DNA of 64,000 nt from Nocardia higoensis (GCF_015477835.1 NZ_JADLQN010000008.1:1-64000); one strand, 5' to 3'; positions 1 through 8,662 are shown, counted from the stretch's first letter. The notes: generated from the sequence alone by a model not told the origin. A program made the numbers and translations.

Positions 1-588
1 AAACTGTTCCTGCACTTCTTCGAATCCCCCGCCGAGATCCTCGGCGACAACGGCAAGGTCGTCGGCCTGCGCACCGAACGCACCCAACTCGACGGCACCG
101 GCAACGTCAAAGGCACCGGCGTGTTCACGGACTGGGACATCCAAGCCGTCTACCGCGCCGTCGGCTACCTCTCGCAGGCCGCGCCCGACCTCCCCTTCGA
201 CGAATGTACGGGCACGATTCCGAACGAGGCGGGCCGCGTGCTCGCGGAATCGGCGGATGCGGGCCGGTTCCTGCCCGGCGTCTACGTGACCGGCTGGATC
301 AAGCGCGGCCCGGTCGGCCTGATCGGTCACACCAAGGGCGACGCCAACGAAACAGTGGCCTGCCTGCTCGACGACCGGCCACACCTGGCTCCACCCGCTG
401 AGCCCGATCCCGCCGCTGTCGTCGATCTCCTCACCGCCCGTGGGATCGCCTTCACCACCTGGGACGGGTGGTACCGCCTGGACGCGCACGAGCGTTCGCT
501 GGGCGAGCCGGAAGGCCGCGAGCGGGTCAAAGTCGTCGAGCGCGCGGACATGCTGCGCGCGAGTCTGGTCGGCGGGGGTGTGCGATGA
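1..588 (+). CDS. Ferredoxin-NADP+ reductase FprA-like, C-terminal part (5' end outside window)
   Basis: The frame is open from base 1 and ends at TGA 586-588, giving 195 residues of the C-terminal half. The block TGWIKRGPVGLIGHTKGDA is the hallmark of adrenodoxin-reductase/FprA-type flavoproteins: the conserved GWIKRGP segment contacts FAD and NADP. These enzymes pass electrons from NADPH to ferredoxin, which in actinobacteria feeds cytochromes P450 and Fe-S enzymes. The usual GTN after the motif is GHT here. The stop overlaps the ATG of the next gene (ATGA at 585-588), so the pair is probably translationally coupled. The N-terminal Rossmann motif lies upstream and cannot be checked. Confidence 0.85.
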   Translation, partial: KLFLHFFESPAEILGDNGKVVGLRTERTQLDGTGNVKGTGVFTDWDIQAVYRAVGYLSQAAPDLPFDECTGTIPNEAGRVLAESADAGRFLPGVYVTGWIKRGPVGLIGHTKGDANETVACLLDDRPHLAPPAEPDPAAVVDLLTARGIAFTTWDGWYRLDAHERSLGEPEGRERVKVVERADMLRASLVGGGVR

Positions 589-1448
589 CCGCTGCGCGCG
601 TGTACTGCGTGGTATCGGGTAAAGGGGGCGTCGGAAAGTCCAGTGTCACGGTGAATCTCGCGGTCGCTCTGGCTGGGCGCGGGCTTCGGGTCGGCGTGCT
701 CGACGCCGACGTGCACGGGCATTCGGTGCCCGCGCTGCTCGGGATCACCACCGCCCCCGCGCTCGTCGACGCGAAGATGGTGCCGCCCGTCGCTTTCGGC
801 GTCGCCGTGATGTCGGCGGGCATGTTCGCCGAGGACAATGCCCCGCTCGCCTGGCGCGGCCCGCTGCTGCACGGGGCGCTGCGTCAGTTGGTCGCCGACG
901 TGGCCTGGGGGGAGCCGGACGTGCTGCTGATCGACATGCCGCCGGGCACCGGCGATATCGCGCTGTCGCTGGCCCAGCTGCTCCCCGAGGCGGAGCTGCT
1001 GGTGGTGACGACGCCGCAGCGCGCGGCGGCGCGCATCGCCGAGCGCTCGGGCGCGATGGCAGCCCGGACCGGGCAGCGGGTGGCGGGCATCGTGGAGAAC
1101 ATGGCCTGGTACGAGGCGCCCGACGGCAGCAGACAGGAGCTCTTCGGTGCGGGCGGCGCCGCGGCGGTGAGCCACGCGCTGACCGGTCTGCTCGGTGCTC
1201 CCTGCCCGGTACTGGGGCGGATTCCCTTCGATCCGGCGGTGGGCGCGGCAGGCGACGAGGGCACGCCGATCGTGATCGCCGACCCGAGCTCGCCCGTGGC
1301 GTCGGCCTTCGACGAGTTGGCCGGCGCGCTACGAGCGGACCGTCGTGGACTGACCGGGATGTCGTTGCCGGTATCGGTGGCCACCACGGCGGGGCGTGGC
1401 GACGGATGCGGCCGGGCGTCGTCGTGCTCGCTGCCCGCGGCCGGATAA
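585..1448 (+). CDS. Mrp/NBP35-family P-loop ATPase
   Basis: A 287-residue cytosolic protein of the Mrp (ApbC) family, which load or carry Fe-S clusters. The deviant Walker A SGKGGVGKSS is at residues 11-20, followed by the family motifs DADVHGHSVPALLG and DMPPGTGD. The family usually has a C-terminal CxxC that binds a bridging cluster. At the expected place (VENMAWYEAPDGS) there is no CxxC, so cluster binding is doubtful; some MinD-like relatives also lack it. The start ATG overlaps the stop of the upstream ferredoxin reductase gene, which points to a shared electron/Fe-S role by inference. The last 35 or so residues are low in complexity. Confidence 0.85.
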   Translation: MTAARVYCVVSGKGGVGKSSVTVNLAVALAGRGLRVGVLDADVHGHSVPALLGITTAPALVDAKMVPPVAFGVAVMSAGMFAEDNAPLAWRGPLLHGALRQLVADVAWGEPDVLLIDMPPGTGDIALSLAQLLPEAELLVVTTPQRAAARIAERSGAMAARTGQRVAGIVENMAWYEAPDGSRQELFGAGGAAAVSHALTGLLGAPCPVLGRIPFDPAVGAAGDEGTPIVIADPSSPVASAFDELAGALRADRRGLTGMSLPVSVATTAGRGDGCGRASSCSLPAAG

Positions 1449-1455
1449 TCGGACC

Positions 1456-2385
1456 ATGACCCTGCCGCCCGGAACACCCGACCTGGAGGTCCTCGACCTG
1501 CTGGTGTCGGTGGCCGAGCTGGGCAGTCTCGGCGCGGCGGCGCGCAGGCACGGCATCACCCAGCCCGCGGCGAGTATGCGGGTCAGCGCTTTGGAGCGGC
1601 GGCTGCGATTGACACTGGTGGATCGCGGCCCGACCGGGTCGGTGCTCACCGATGCCGGCCACGCCGTCGTCGGACAGGCCAGGCGGTTGCTGGTCGCCGC
1701 GGGGGAACTGATGGCGGAGGTGGAGGGGCTGCGCGCGGTCGGCGCGGCCAAACTGCGTATCGCCGCCTCGAAAACCATTGCCGACCATCGTGTTCCGTAC
1801 TGGCTGGCGGCCCTGCGGACCGATCGGCCGGAGGTGGTGGTGTCCCTCGAGGTGGAGAATTCGGCACAGGTCGCGATGCTGGTCCGCGACGGAGCCGCCG
1901 ACCTCGGTTTCGTCGAGGGCCCGCATCCGCCCACCGGGTTGAGCAGCCGGGTGCTCGGTGCGGACGAACTGATTGTGGTCGTGGCCCCGGGGCATCCGTG
2001 GGCGTCCCGGGCCCGGCCGGTGACTCTGCGCGAGCTGGCGCGGACCGCGCTGCTGTGGCGCGAGCCGGGTTCGGGCACCCGGGACACCGTGTGGGATCTG
2101 CTCGCCGCGCAGGCGCCGCTCGCCGGACCCGCCGCCGAACTCGGCTCGGCGGCGGCCATCGTGGCCGCCGTGGAGTCGGGCATGGCGCCCGCGGTGCTCA
2201 GCCGGCTGATCGCCGCCCCCCATCTGGCCGCGGGGACCCTCGTGGTGGTCCGCACGGCCGAGCCGGACAAGCTCACCCGCAAGTTCCGCGCGGTGTGGCG
2301 GCGTGGCTCTCCGCCCGTCGGCGCGGCGGCGCTGCTGGTCGAGCGCGCGGGCATGCTCGAGCGCGCCGCGTCCACGCCGCCGTAA
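1456..2385 (+). CDS. LysR-family transcriptional regulator
   Basis: A 309-residue regulator. The N-terminal winged helix-turn-helix (residues about 7-65) carries the LysR signature, with GSLGAAARRHGITQPAASMR then LERRLRLTLVDRG. A C-terminal periplasmic-binding-like effector domain follows (about 90-300). The ATG at 1456 lies only 8 bases after the Mrp stop, so it may be co-transcribed. A longer in-frame start at 1396 would run into the Mrp gene and lacks similarity to the family. The effector is unknown; neighbours suggest no clear metabolite. Confidence 0.9.
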   Translation: MTLPPGTPDLEVLDLLVSVAELGSLGAAARRHGITQPAASMRVSALERRLRLTLVDRGPTGSVLTDAGHAVVGQARRLLVAAGELMAEVEGLRAVGAAKLRIAASKTIADHRVPYWLAALRTDRPEVVVSLEVENSAQVAMLVRDGAADLGFVEGPHPPTGLSSRVLGADELIVVVAPGHPWASRARPVTLRELARTALLWREPGSGTRDTVWDLLAAQAPLAGPAAELGSAAAIVAAVESGMAPAVLSRLIAAPHLAAGTLVVVRTAEPDKLTRKFRAVWRRGSPPVGAAALLVERAGMLERAASTPP

Positions 2386-2566
2386 CCGATGTCCGGGTCG
2401 CTGTGCGGGTGTGGACTGCCGTGGCACCGGTCCGCGGATCCTCGCGAATCGAAATATCCGCGTGAATCGGGCGTTTCCGGGTATCTCGAAGTCGTTGGCA
2501 GCGGGAAGGGGAAGGGGCGCCGGGTGCGCCGCCGAACCGTCCGCAAGAACGATGCGCGAGAGTGAC

Positions 2567-2776
2567 ATGAGAATTGGAAGTGCGATTGTTCTGATCTGGC
2601 TGGTGATCGGCGTGGTGGCTGCTGTGCAGCGGGACTACTTCGACAGCAGTGGGCCGGTCGACTGCGCCGGTTTCGGCACCATCGCGGTCACCGTGATCGC
2701 CGGGCCGCTGAACTACATGGGGGTGAACCCGAAGATCGCGAACTGCGATGTGGATGTGCCGCAACCGAGTCCGTAG
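2567..2776 (+). CDS. Small single-pass membrane protein, copy 1 of a tandem pair
   Basis: A 69-residue protein. The N-terminal hydrophobic helix RIGSAIVLIWLVIGVVAAVQ (residues 2-21) is followed by a short exported or cytosolic tail with two cysteines (C33 in DCAGFGT, C64) and the block VIAGPLNYMGVNPK. The next gene encodes a paralogue with the same plan, so this is a local duplication. A start 15 bases upstream (2552) is possible, but the paralogue begins at MRIGSA. Similar short proteins are common in actinobacteria; none has a function I can name. No partner domain is visible. Confidence 0.75.
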   Translation: MRIGSAIVLIWLVIGVVAAVQRDYFDSSGPVDCAGFGTIAVTVIAGPLNYMGVNPKIANCDVDVPQPSP

Positions 2777-2882
2777 TGATTCCGCGCGGTGCGGCGGCGC
2801 GGCGGGGGGCGTTCGGGGATAGTGGTGATCGAGGGCGGGGGCGTTGCCGAATCGCCCGAGTCGGAGGGATGGGCTCGGTCAC

Positions 2883-3104
2883 ATGAGAATCGGTAGTGCG
2901 ATTGTCCTGATCTGGTTGTTCGTAGGCGTGGTCGCGGCAGTGCAGCGGGACTACCTCGAAGGGAGCGGGCCGAGCGATTGCGCGGGGTTCGGCACCCTCG
3001 CGGTCACCGTCATCGCCGGGCCGCTCAACTACATGGGCGTCAATCCGAAGATCGATGATTGCGAGCTGCCCGAGCTGCCCGAGATCGGGGAGCCCAGCCC
3101 GTAG
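2883..3104 (+). CDS. Small single-pass membrane protein, copy 2 of a tandem pair
   Basis: A 73-residue paralogue of the gene 106 bases upstream. The start MRIGSAIVLIWL is identical, and the segments VAAVQRDY, DCAGFGT and VTVIAGPLNYMGVNPKI are shared. It keeps both cysteines and ends in an acidic, proline-rich tail. A purine-rich GGAGGG lies about 14 bases before the ATG. The protein is probably anchored in the cytoplasmic membrane by residues 3-21. Function unknown. The perfect hairpin terminator just downstream closes this transcript. Confidence 0.75.
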   Translation: MRIGSAIVLIWLFVGVVAAVQRDYLEGSGPSDCAGFGTLAVTVIAGPLNYMGVNPKIDDCELPELPEIGEPSP

Positions 3105-3120
3105 TTCGGGAAACCGACAA

Positions 3121-3150
3121 CGGCCCCGCACCTTTCCGGGTGCGGGGCCG
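3121..3150. terminator. Bidirectional hairpin terminator
   Basis: Perfect 12-bp inverted repeat (CGGCCCCGCACC and its complement) around the 6-base loop TTTCCG. It sits between the convergent small-protein gene and the MmpL gene, so it can end transcription from both sides. It has no long T-run, as is normal in actinobacteria. Confidence 0.85.
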
Positions 3151-3165
3151 CCGTTGCGCATCGGA

Positions 3166-5457
3166 TCAGACGCCGACCGGTTCCTTGTTCGGCAGGCCCG
3201 CGGGCTGCTGCAGATCGCGCAACTTGGCGCCCTCCACGTCGATCTCGGGCAGGACGCGGTCCAGCCAGGCGGGCATCCACCACGACCACTTGCCCATGAT
3301 CACCAGCAGCGCCGGGATCAGCACCATGCGCACCACGAAGGCGTCGAACAGCACGCCCGCGGCGAGCGCGAAGCCGAAGGACTTCACGGTGACATCGGGT
3401 TCGAGCATGAACGAGGCGAACACCGAGATCATGATGATCGCCGCCGCGGTCACCACGCGGGCGCCGTGGTGGTAACCGGAGACCACCGCCTCGGCTGGCG
3501 ACTTGCCGTGCACGAACTCCTCGCGCATGCGGGTCACCAGGAACACCTGGTAGTCCATCGCCAGGCCGAACACCAAGCCGATCAACATGATCGGCAGGAA
3601 GCTGACGATCGGGTGCGGATCGGAGATCAGGCCGAAGGCGCCCTCCTGGAAGATCAGCACCGTCGCGCCGAAGGTGGCCGCCATCGAGAGCAGGAAACCC
3701 AGGGCGGCGGTCAGCGGAACCAGGATGGAACGGAACACCAGGATCAGCAGCACGAACGCCGCGCCCGCCACGATGGCCAGGTAGGGAACGATCTTGCTGA
3801 GCAGCACGTGGTCGATATCGGCGTAGATGGCGGTGGGGCCGGTGATGCCGTACTCCATGCCGTACTGCGCGTTCAGTTCGGCCTCGGCGTCGCGGGCGGA
3901 AGCGACCAGATCCTTGGTGGCCTGGTTGTTCGGGCCCGCCTTCGGCACGGCGTCGAGCATGGCGCCCGCGCCGTTCTCGCTGAGCATCGGCGTGGTCACG
4001 TAGTCCATGTCCGGGTAGCCGGCCAGCCGGTCGCGCAGCGCGTTCACGGCTTCCTCGCGCCGGTCGCCCGGCACGTTCTCCAGGTCGACGACCACGTTGA
4101 GCACGCCGTTGCTGCCCTCGCCGAAGCCTTCGGTGCGCAGCTCGTAGGCCTTGCGGACGGTGGAGTCCGTCGGCATGGCGTCCTCGCCGGGCAGGCCGAG
4201 GTTCAGGTTCGCGGCGGGAGCGGCCAGGGCACCGAGGACGATCACGCTGAGCACCACCGCGACCCACGGGGCCTTGCCGAGCAGGCGTCCGAAGCGCATG
4301 CCGTTGGTGACCGTCGAGTCGTCCTCGGGGTCGTGCTTGGCGATGAAGGGCAGCTTCGGGGTGAACAGGAAGCGGCCGAACGCGCCGAGCAGCGCGGGCA
4401 TCAGGGTGATCGCGGTGATCACGGCGAACGCGGCGGCGATGGCGCCGCCCAGACCCATGAAGGTCAGGAACTGCACGCCGACGATGCTCAGACCGGCCAG
4501 CGCGATGATCACGGTCAGACCGGCGAACACGACCGCCGAGCCCGCGGTGCCCAGGGCGATGCCCGCGGCTTCCTCGGGCGAATCCTGAACGGTCAGTTCG
4601 TGTTTGTAGCGCGAGACGATGAACAGCGCGTAGTCGATGGACAGCGCGATGCCGATCATCGAGGCCAGGAAGGTGGTGAAGCTGGGGATCTCCATGAAGG
4701 AGGTGCCCAGGGTGACCACCGAGATGGCCGCGCCGAGTCCGGCGATGGCGGTGATGATCGGGACGAAGGCGGCCACGATCGCGCCGAAGCCGACGATCAT
4801 GACGACCAGCGCCACGGCCATACCGATCATCTCGGCCTGACCACTCGGCTGGTTTTCCTCCTGCGCGATGCTGCCGCTGAGTTCGACGGTCAGCCCGGCC
4901 GCCCGCGCGGCGTCGGCCACGTCGTAGGCGGCCTCGCGGTTCTCGGGGGTGATGTCGGCGAAGGACTCGATGGTGAACGGCACGGCGATCACCGCCACCG
5001 TGTCCGGTGCCTCGGCGTTCAAGACGTTCAGCGGCGCCCCACTGCAGGTGGCGGGGTCGGGCGCGGTCAGGCAGCCCATCGCCTCGGCGGCCAGGATCGG
5101 GTTGGTCACCGGCTTGGCGTGGTCGACGAGGTCGAACTGCCCGAGGCGCGCGACGAAGGCGTCGACCGCGGCCCGGTTGGCGGGGTCGGTCAGCTTCTGG
5201 CCCTCGGGGGCGGCGATGACGTAGGTGCCGGTGACCGCGTCGAGCGAGAAGGCGGAGGAAGCCCCCGGGAAGTGCTTGTCGAGGATTTCGGTGGCGCGCT
5301 CGGAGGGCAGCGACGGCATGCTGAAGTCGTTGCTCATCGGCTTGCTCAGCTGCGCGCCGAGCGCACCGAGGATGCCGAGCAGGACGAGCCAGATGGGCAG
5401 CACTATCCATTTGCGGCGGAAAGCGAACTTTCCGAATCGGTACAGATAGACGGACAC
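3166..5457 (-). CDS. MMPL-family (RND superfamily) transporter
   Basis: A 763-residue integral membrane protein. The first membrane helix is at residues 17-38, followed by a large extracytoplasmic domain (about 40-205) and a block of helices (about 208-370). A second external domain and a second helix block follow. The paired Asp-Tyr of MmpL proton relays is visible twice: ALSIDYALF (near 275) and GLAMDYQVF (near 640). MmpL proteins export lipids or siderophores using proton force. The gene is divergent from a TetR regulator with an operator between them, a common drug- or lipid-responsive exporter arrangement. The substrate cannot be told from sequence. Confidence 0.93.
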   Translation of the reverse strand: MSVYLYRFGKFAFRRKWIVLPIWLVLLGILGALGAQLSKPMSNDFSMPSLPSERATEILDKHFPGASSAFSLDAVTGTYVIAAPEGQKLTDPANRAAVDAFVARLGQFDLVDHAKPVTNPILAAEAMGCLTAPDPATCSGAPLNVLNAEAPDTVAVIAVPFTIESFADITPENREAAYDVADAARAAGLTVELSGSIAQEENQPSGQAEMIGMAVALVVMIVGFGAIVAAFVPIITAIAGLGAAISVVTLGTSFMEIPSFTTFLASMIGIALSIDYALFIVSRYKHELTVQDSPEEAAGIALGTAGSAVVFAGLTVIIALAGLSIVGVQFLTFMGLGGAIAAAFAVITAITLMPALLGAFGRFLFTPKLPFIAKHDPEDDSTVTNGMRFGRLLGKAPWVAVVLSVIVLGALAAPAANLNLGLPGEDAMPTDSTVRKAYELRTEGFGEGSNGVLNVVVDLENVPGDRREEAVNALRDRLAGYPDMDYVTTPMLSENGAGAMLDAVPKAGPNNQATKDLVASARDAEAELNAQYGMEYGITGPTAIYADIDHVLLSKIVPYLAIVAGAAFVLLILVFRSILVPLTAALGFLLSMAATFGATVLIFQEGAFGLISDPHPIVSFLPIMLIGLVFGLAMDYQVFLVTRMREEFVHGKSPAEAVVSGYHHGARVVTAAAIIMISVFASFMLEPDVTVKSFGFALAAGVLFDAFVVRMVLIPALLVIMGKWSWWMPAWLDRVLPEIDVEGAKLRDLQQPAGLPNKEPVGV

Positions 5458-5559
5458 GAGTGGGTTCTCCTAGTGACGACTGGGACGTGCTCGTTTCATG
5501 GCTTGGCGTAGACAGCACTCGCGGGGCATTCGTCTGCCCCACCTCCACAACCGCTCCTG

Positions 5560-5586
5560 CCTACCGTGCGGTAGGTAGACTACCTA
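5560..5586. promoter_or_regulatory. Two overlapping inverted repeats, probable TetR operator
   Basis: CCTACCG-TG-CGGTAGG (5560-5575) overlaps TAGGTAG-A-CTACCTA (5572-5586). Both are perfect palindromes built on the same half-site, CTACC. They lie in the 204-base gap between the divergent MmpL and TetR genes. Two overlapping sites suggest cooperative binding of two regulator dimers that control both promoters. Confidence 0.75.
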
Positions 5587-5661
5587 TCAACTAAGCGGAG
5601 GAACAACCTCAGTTTTCGTGACCCGGCCAACAGGGAAGAGCCGGGGTGAGAGGATCATCGG

Positions 5662-6255
5662 ATGGCCCAACCAGACGCAGCCGACAGCATCATCGCTGGT
5701 GGCGGCACCAAGATGGCGATTCGTGACGCCGCGGTGGAGTTGTTCGGAAGCAAAGGTTTCGAACAGACGAGCTTGCGTGAGGTCGCCGATGCGGTAGGGA
5801 TCACAAAGGCATCCCTCTACTATCACTATCCCTCGAAACTGGATCTGCTGCTCGCGATCATCGACCCGGTCGTGGAGAACATCCGCGCGGTGGTCGCCGA
5901 CATCGACGGATTGGCGCACGATGCCGAGAACGCGCGCCGGGTGCTGCGCGACTACCTGCGCGGCATGATCCGCCACCGCGACGCGGGCTCGATGTGCGTG
6001 CGTGACACGGTCGCGGTGTACAACGCGGTGTCCGAGCGCTACCCCGACGTCCTGGAAGCGGGCAGGGTGCTCACCGACTGGCTCGCCGGGCCGGAGGCGT
6101 CCGACGAGGCGCGAGTGCGTGCCGCCGCCGCCATCTCGGTGATCACCACCGCCCTGACAGCGCACGAATACGCCCCGGGAGCCCGCGCCGAACTGCTCGA
6201 GACCACCTTGCTCGACGCGGCGACCTCTGTGCTGAACGTTCGCGTCACCGCGTAG
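5662..6255 (+). CDS. TetR-family transcriptional regulator
   Basis: A 197-residue regulator. The N-terminal helix-turn-helix TSLREVADAVGITKASLYYH (residues 36-55) followed by YPSK is a textbook TetR domain. The C-terminal ligand domain (about 75-195) is not recognisable by eye. It is divergent from the MmpL transporter gene and the gap holds two overlapping palindromes, so it most likely represses the transporter and itself until a ligand binds. The ATG at 5662 was chosen because the family usually has 10-25 residues before the first helix. Confidence 0.92.
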   Translation: MAQPDAADSIIAGGGTKMAIRDAAVELFGSKGFEQTSLREVADAVGITKASLYYHYPSKLDLLLAIIDPVVENIRAVVADIDGLAHDAENARRVLRDYLRGMIRHRDAGSMCVRDTVAVYNAVSERYPDVLEAGRVLTDWLAGPEASDEARVRAAAAISVITTALTAHEYAPGARAELLETTLLDAATSVLNVRVTA

Positions 6256-6314
6256 ATTCGACGTGTCGTCGGCCGGTCTGCCGTCGAGTACGCCGATACG
6301 CCAGGGAGTCCGTC

Positions 6315-6779
6315 GTGCACATCACCGCGAAGGTCGACTACGCGGTGCGCACCCTGGTCGAGATCGCACGGGTATCGGCCGCGCCGATGGCCAAGGTCAA
6401 GGCCGAGACCATCGCTTCGGCCCAGAAGATCCCGCCCAAGGTGCTCGAGGCGGTACTGGCCGAACTGCGCCGCGCCGACCTGGTGACCAGCAGGCGCGGG
6501 CCCGACGGCGGGTACCGGCTGGCCCGGCCCGCCGCCGAGATCTCCATCGCCGATGTCATCCGGGCTGTCGAGAGCCCGCTGGCCTCGGTCCGTGGCGAGC
6601 GCCCCGAGGACGTGCACTACGAGGGAGCGGCCGCGCCACTGCAACGGGTGTGGATCGCGCTGCGGGTGAACATCCGGGCGGTGCTCGAGAATGTCTCGAT
6701 CGAGCAGGTGGCCACCGATCGGCTGCCGGAATTCGTCGGCGCGCTCACCGCCGACCCGGGGGCCTGGTCGCGCCGGTGA
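6315..6779 (+). CDS. Rrf2-family transcriptional regulator without cysteines
   Basis: A 154-residue regulator with GTG start. It begins MHITAKVDYAVRTLVEIA, the typical Rrf2 first helix. The winged HTH follows, with KIPPKVLEAVLAELRRADLV then SRRGPDGGYRLARP (residues 34-76), and then IADVIRAVES. Fe-S Rrf2 proteins such as IscR, NsrR and RsrR use three cysteines near residue 90-110. This protein has no cysteine at all, so it cannot sense through a cysteine-ligated cluster. It lies 59 bases after the TetR gene and 146 bases before the ABC exporter pair, which is a candidate target. Confidence 0.9.
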   Translation: MHITAKVDYAVRTLVEIARVSAAPMAKVKAETIASAQKIPPKVLEAVLAELRRADLVTSRRGPDGGYRLARPAAEISIADVIRAVESPLASVRGERPEDVHYEGAAAPLQRVWIALRVNIRAVLENVSIEQVATDRLPEFVGALTADPGAWSRR

Positions 6780-6909
6780 GCCGCGCGTGCCGCGCGTGGT
6801 GAACCGCACGCCGAGCACGAGATGAACTCCGTGCGCGCGGCGCGACTCCGCGTGAAACGCGCGGCTGAGCTCTGTGCGAAACGTAGGGGCGAGGGCGTCG
6901 TTTTGGCGG

Positions 6910-6915
6910 TAGCCT
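6910..6915 (+). promoter_or_regulatory. Candidate -10 element for the ABC exporter operon
   Basis: TAGCCT lies 10 bases before the ATG at 6926, with no Shine-Dalgarno sequence between. This geometry fits a near-leaderless transcript. The same string TAGCCTCCCT recurs before the start at 60863. Confidence 0.4.
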
Positions 6916-6925
6916 CCCTCACATC

Positions 6926-8662
6926 ATGTTGATCAGTCTGCTCAGGACGTTTCTGTCCCCCTACCGCGCACAGCTGGCGGGGGTCGTCGCGCTCCAGCTG
7001 GTATCGGTCATCGCCATGCTCTATCTGCCCAGTCTGAACGCCGATCTCATCGACAACGGCGTGACCAAGGGCGATATCGGCTACATCTGGGACACCGGCC
7101 TGTGGATGCTGGCGGTGACGCTGGTGCAGATCGTGGCCTCGGCCTCCTCGGTGTTCCTCGGCGCGCAGGCGGCCATGAGCGCGGGCCGCGATCTGCGCGC
7201 CGCGCTGGTGCACCGGGTCGGCACCTTCTCCGCCCGCGAGGTCGGCATGTTCGGCGCGCCCTCGCTGATCACCCGCAACACCAACGACGTGCAGCAGGTG
7301 CAGTTGCTGGTCGTGATGTCGGTGACGGTGCTGGTGATGGCCCCGATCATGTGCGTCGGCGGCATCGTGATGGCGATCCGCGAGGACATGAAGCTGTCCT
7401 GGCTGCTGTTGATCGCGGTGCCCGCCCTTGCCCTGGCCATGGGATTCGTGGTCGTGAAGCTGGTGCCAGGCTTCCGCGCGGTGCAGGAACGCATCGACGC
7501 GGTCAACCGGGTGCTGCGCGAGCAGATCACCGGTATCCGGGTGGTGCGGGCGTTCGTGCGCGAACGCCAGGAGATCTGGCGTTTCAGCCTGGCCAACAGC
7601 GATCTCACCGAGGCATCGCTGCGGGTCGGCAGGTTGATGGCGCTGATGTTCCCGGCCGTGCTGCTGATCAGCAACCTCACCACCGTCGGCGTCATCTGGT
7701 TCGGCGGGCACCTGATCGACCAGGGCGAGCTGGAGATCGGCTCGCTCACCGCGATGCTGTCCTACATCATGCAGATCCTGATGGCGGTCATGATGGCCTC
7801 CTTCATGGCGGTGATGGCCCCGCGCGCGGCGGTCTCGGCCGATCGCATCGGCACGGTGCTCGACACCGAGTCCTCGGTGCGCGAGCCGGAATTCCCGCGG
7901 CCCTTCGCCGGTGACCCGGGCACGGTGGAATTCGCGGGCGCCGAGTTCGCCTATCCGGGCGCGGAGAAGCCGGTCCTCAGCGGCATCGGTTTCCGCGTCG
8001 AGCCGGGCACCACCACGGCGATCGTCGGTTCCACCGGCGCGGGCAAGACCACCCTGGTCGGGCTGGTACCGCGGTTGATCGACGTCACAGCGGGCGCGGT
8101 CCGCATCGGCGGTACCGACGTGCGCGACCTCGATCTGGAAATCCTGCGCGAGCAGATCGGCCTGGTGCCGCAGAAGGCCTATCTGTTCTCCGGGACGGTG
8201 GCGAGCAACCTCCGCTACGGCGACCCCGCGGCCACCGACGAGCAGCTGTGGGAGGCGCTCGAGGTCGCCCAGGCCGCCGATTTCGTGCGGGAGATGGCCG
8301 AAGGGCTCGAGACCCCGGTGGCCCAGGGCGGCACCACGGTCTCCGGCGGTCAGCGCCAGCGCCTGGCCATCGCTCGAGCCCTGGTGCGCAAGCCCAGGAT
8401 CTACGTGTTCGACGATTCGTTCTCCGCGCTCGACATCGCCACCGACGCCCGGTTGCGCGCGGCGCTACGGCCGGTGACCCGCGACGCCGCGGTGATCATC
8501 GTCGCCCAGCGGGTGTCCACCATCCGCGACGCCGACCAGATCGTGGTGCTCGAGGACGGGCGCATGGCGGGCATCGGCACTCACGAACAGTTGCTGCGCG
8601 ACTGCCCCGAATACCAGGAGATCGTGGCGTCGCAGCTCGGCGCGCAGGAGGAGGCCCGATGA
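6926..8662 (+). CDS. ABC exporter half-transporter (permease-ATPase), degenerate-site subunit
   Basis: A 578-residue fused permease-ATPase: six membrane helices (residues about 15-305), then an ABC ATPase. Walker A GSTGAGKTT is near 367 and the signature VSGGQRQR near 471. The Walker B region YVFDDSFSALD (near 493) has Asp where the catalytic Glu normally sits. The switch loop reads VAQRVSTI, with Gln in place of His. This subunit therefore probably cannot hydrolyse ATP at its own Walker site, but offers a good signature to its partner. The stop overlaps the next gene's ATG (ATGA at 8659-8662), so the two are made together as a heterodimer. Likely a lipid or drug exporter. Confidence 0.93.
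   Translation: MLISLLRTFLSPYRAQLAGVVALQLVSVIAMLYLPSLNADLIDNGVTKGDIGYIWDTGLWMLAVTLVQIVASASSVFLGAQAAMSAGRDLRAALVHRVGTFSAREVGMFGAPSLITRNTNDVQQVQLLVVMSVTVLVMAPIMCVGGIVMAIREDMKLSWLLLIAVPALALAMGFVVVKLVPGFRAVQERIDAVNRVLREQITGIRVVRAFVRERQEIWRFSLANSDLTEASLRVGRLMALMFPAVLLISNLTTVGVIWFGGHLIDQGELEIGSLTAMLSYIMQILMAVMMASFMAVMAPRAAVSADRIGTVLDTESSVREPEFPRPFAGDPGTVEFAGAEFAYPGAEKPVLSGIGFRVEPGTTTAIVGSTGAGKTTLVGLVPRLIDVTAGAVRIGGTDVRDLDLEILREQIGLVPQKAYLFSGTVASNLRYGDPAATDEQLWEALEVAQAADFVREMAEGLETPVAQGGTTVSGGQRQRLAIARALVRKPRIYVFDDSFSALDIATDARLRAALRPVTRDAAVIIVAQRVSTIRDADQIVVLEDGRMAGIGTHEQLLRDCPEYQEIVASQLGAQEEAR

Noticed and set aside
3055..5511. An 818-codon open frame on the plus strand opposite the MmpL gene
   Set aside because: Rich in His/Gly/Asp/Gln without domains. 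It is the reverse-complement shadow of a high-GC gene with an intact MMPL product on the other strand.
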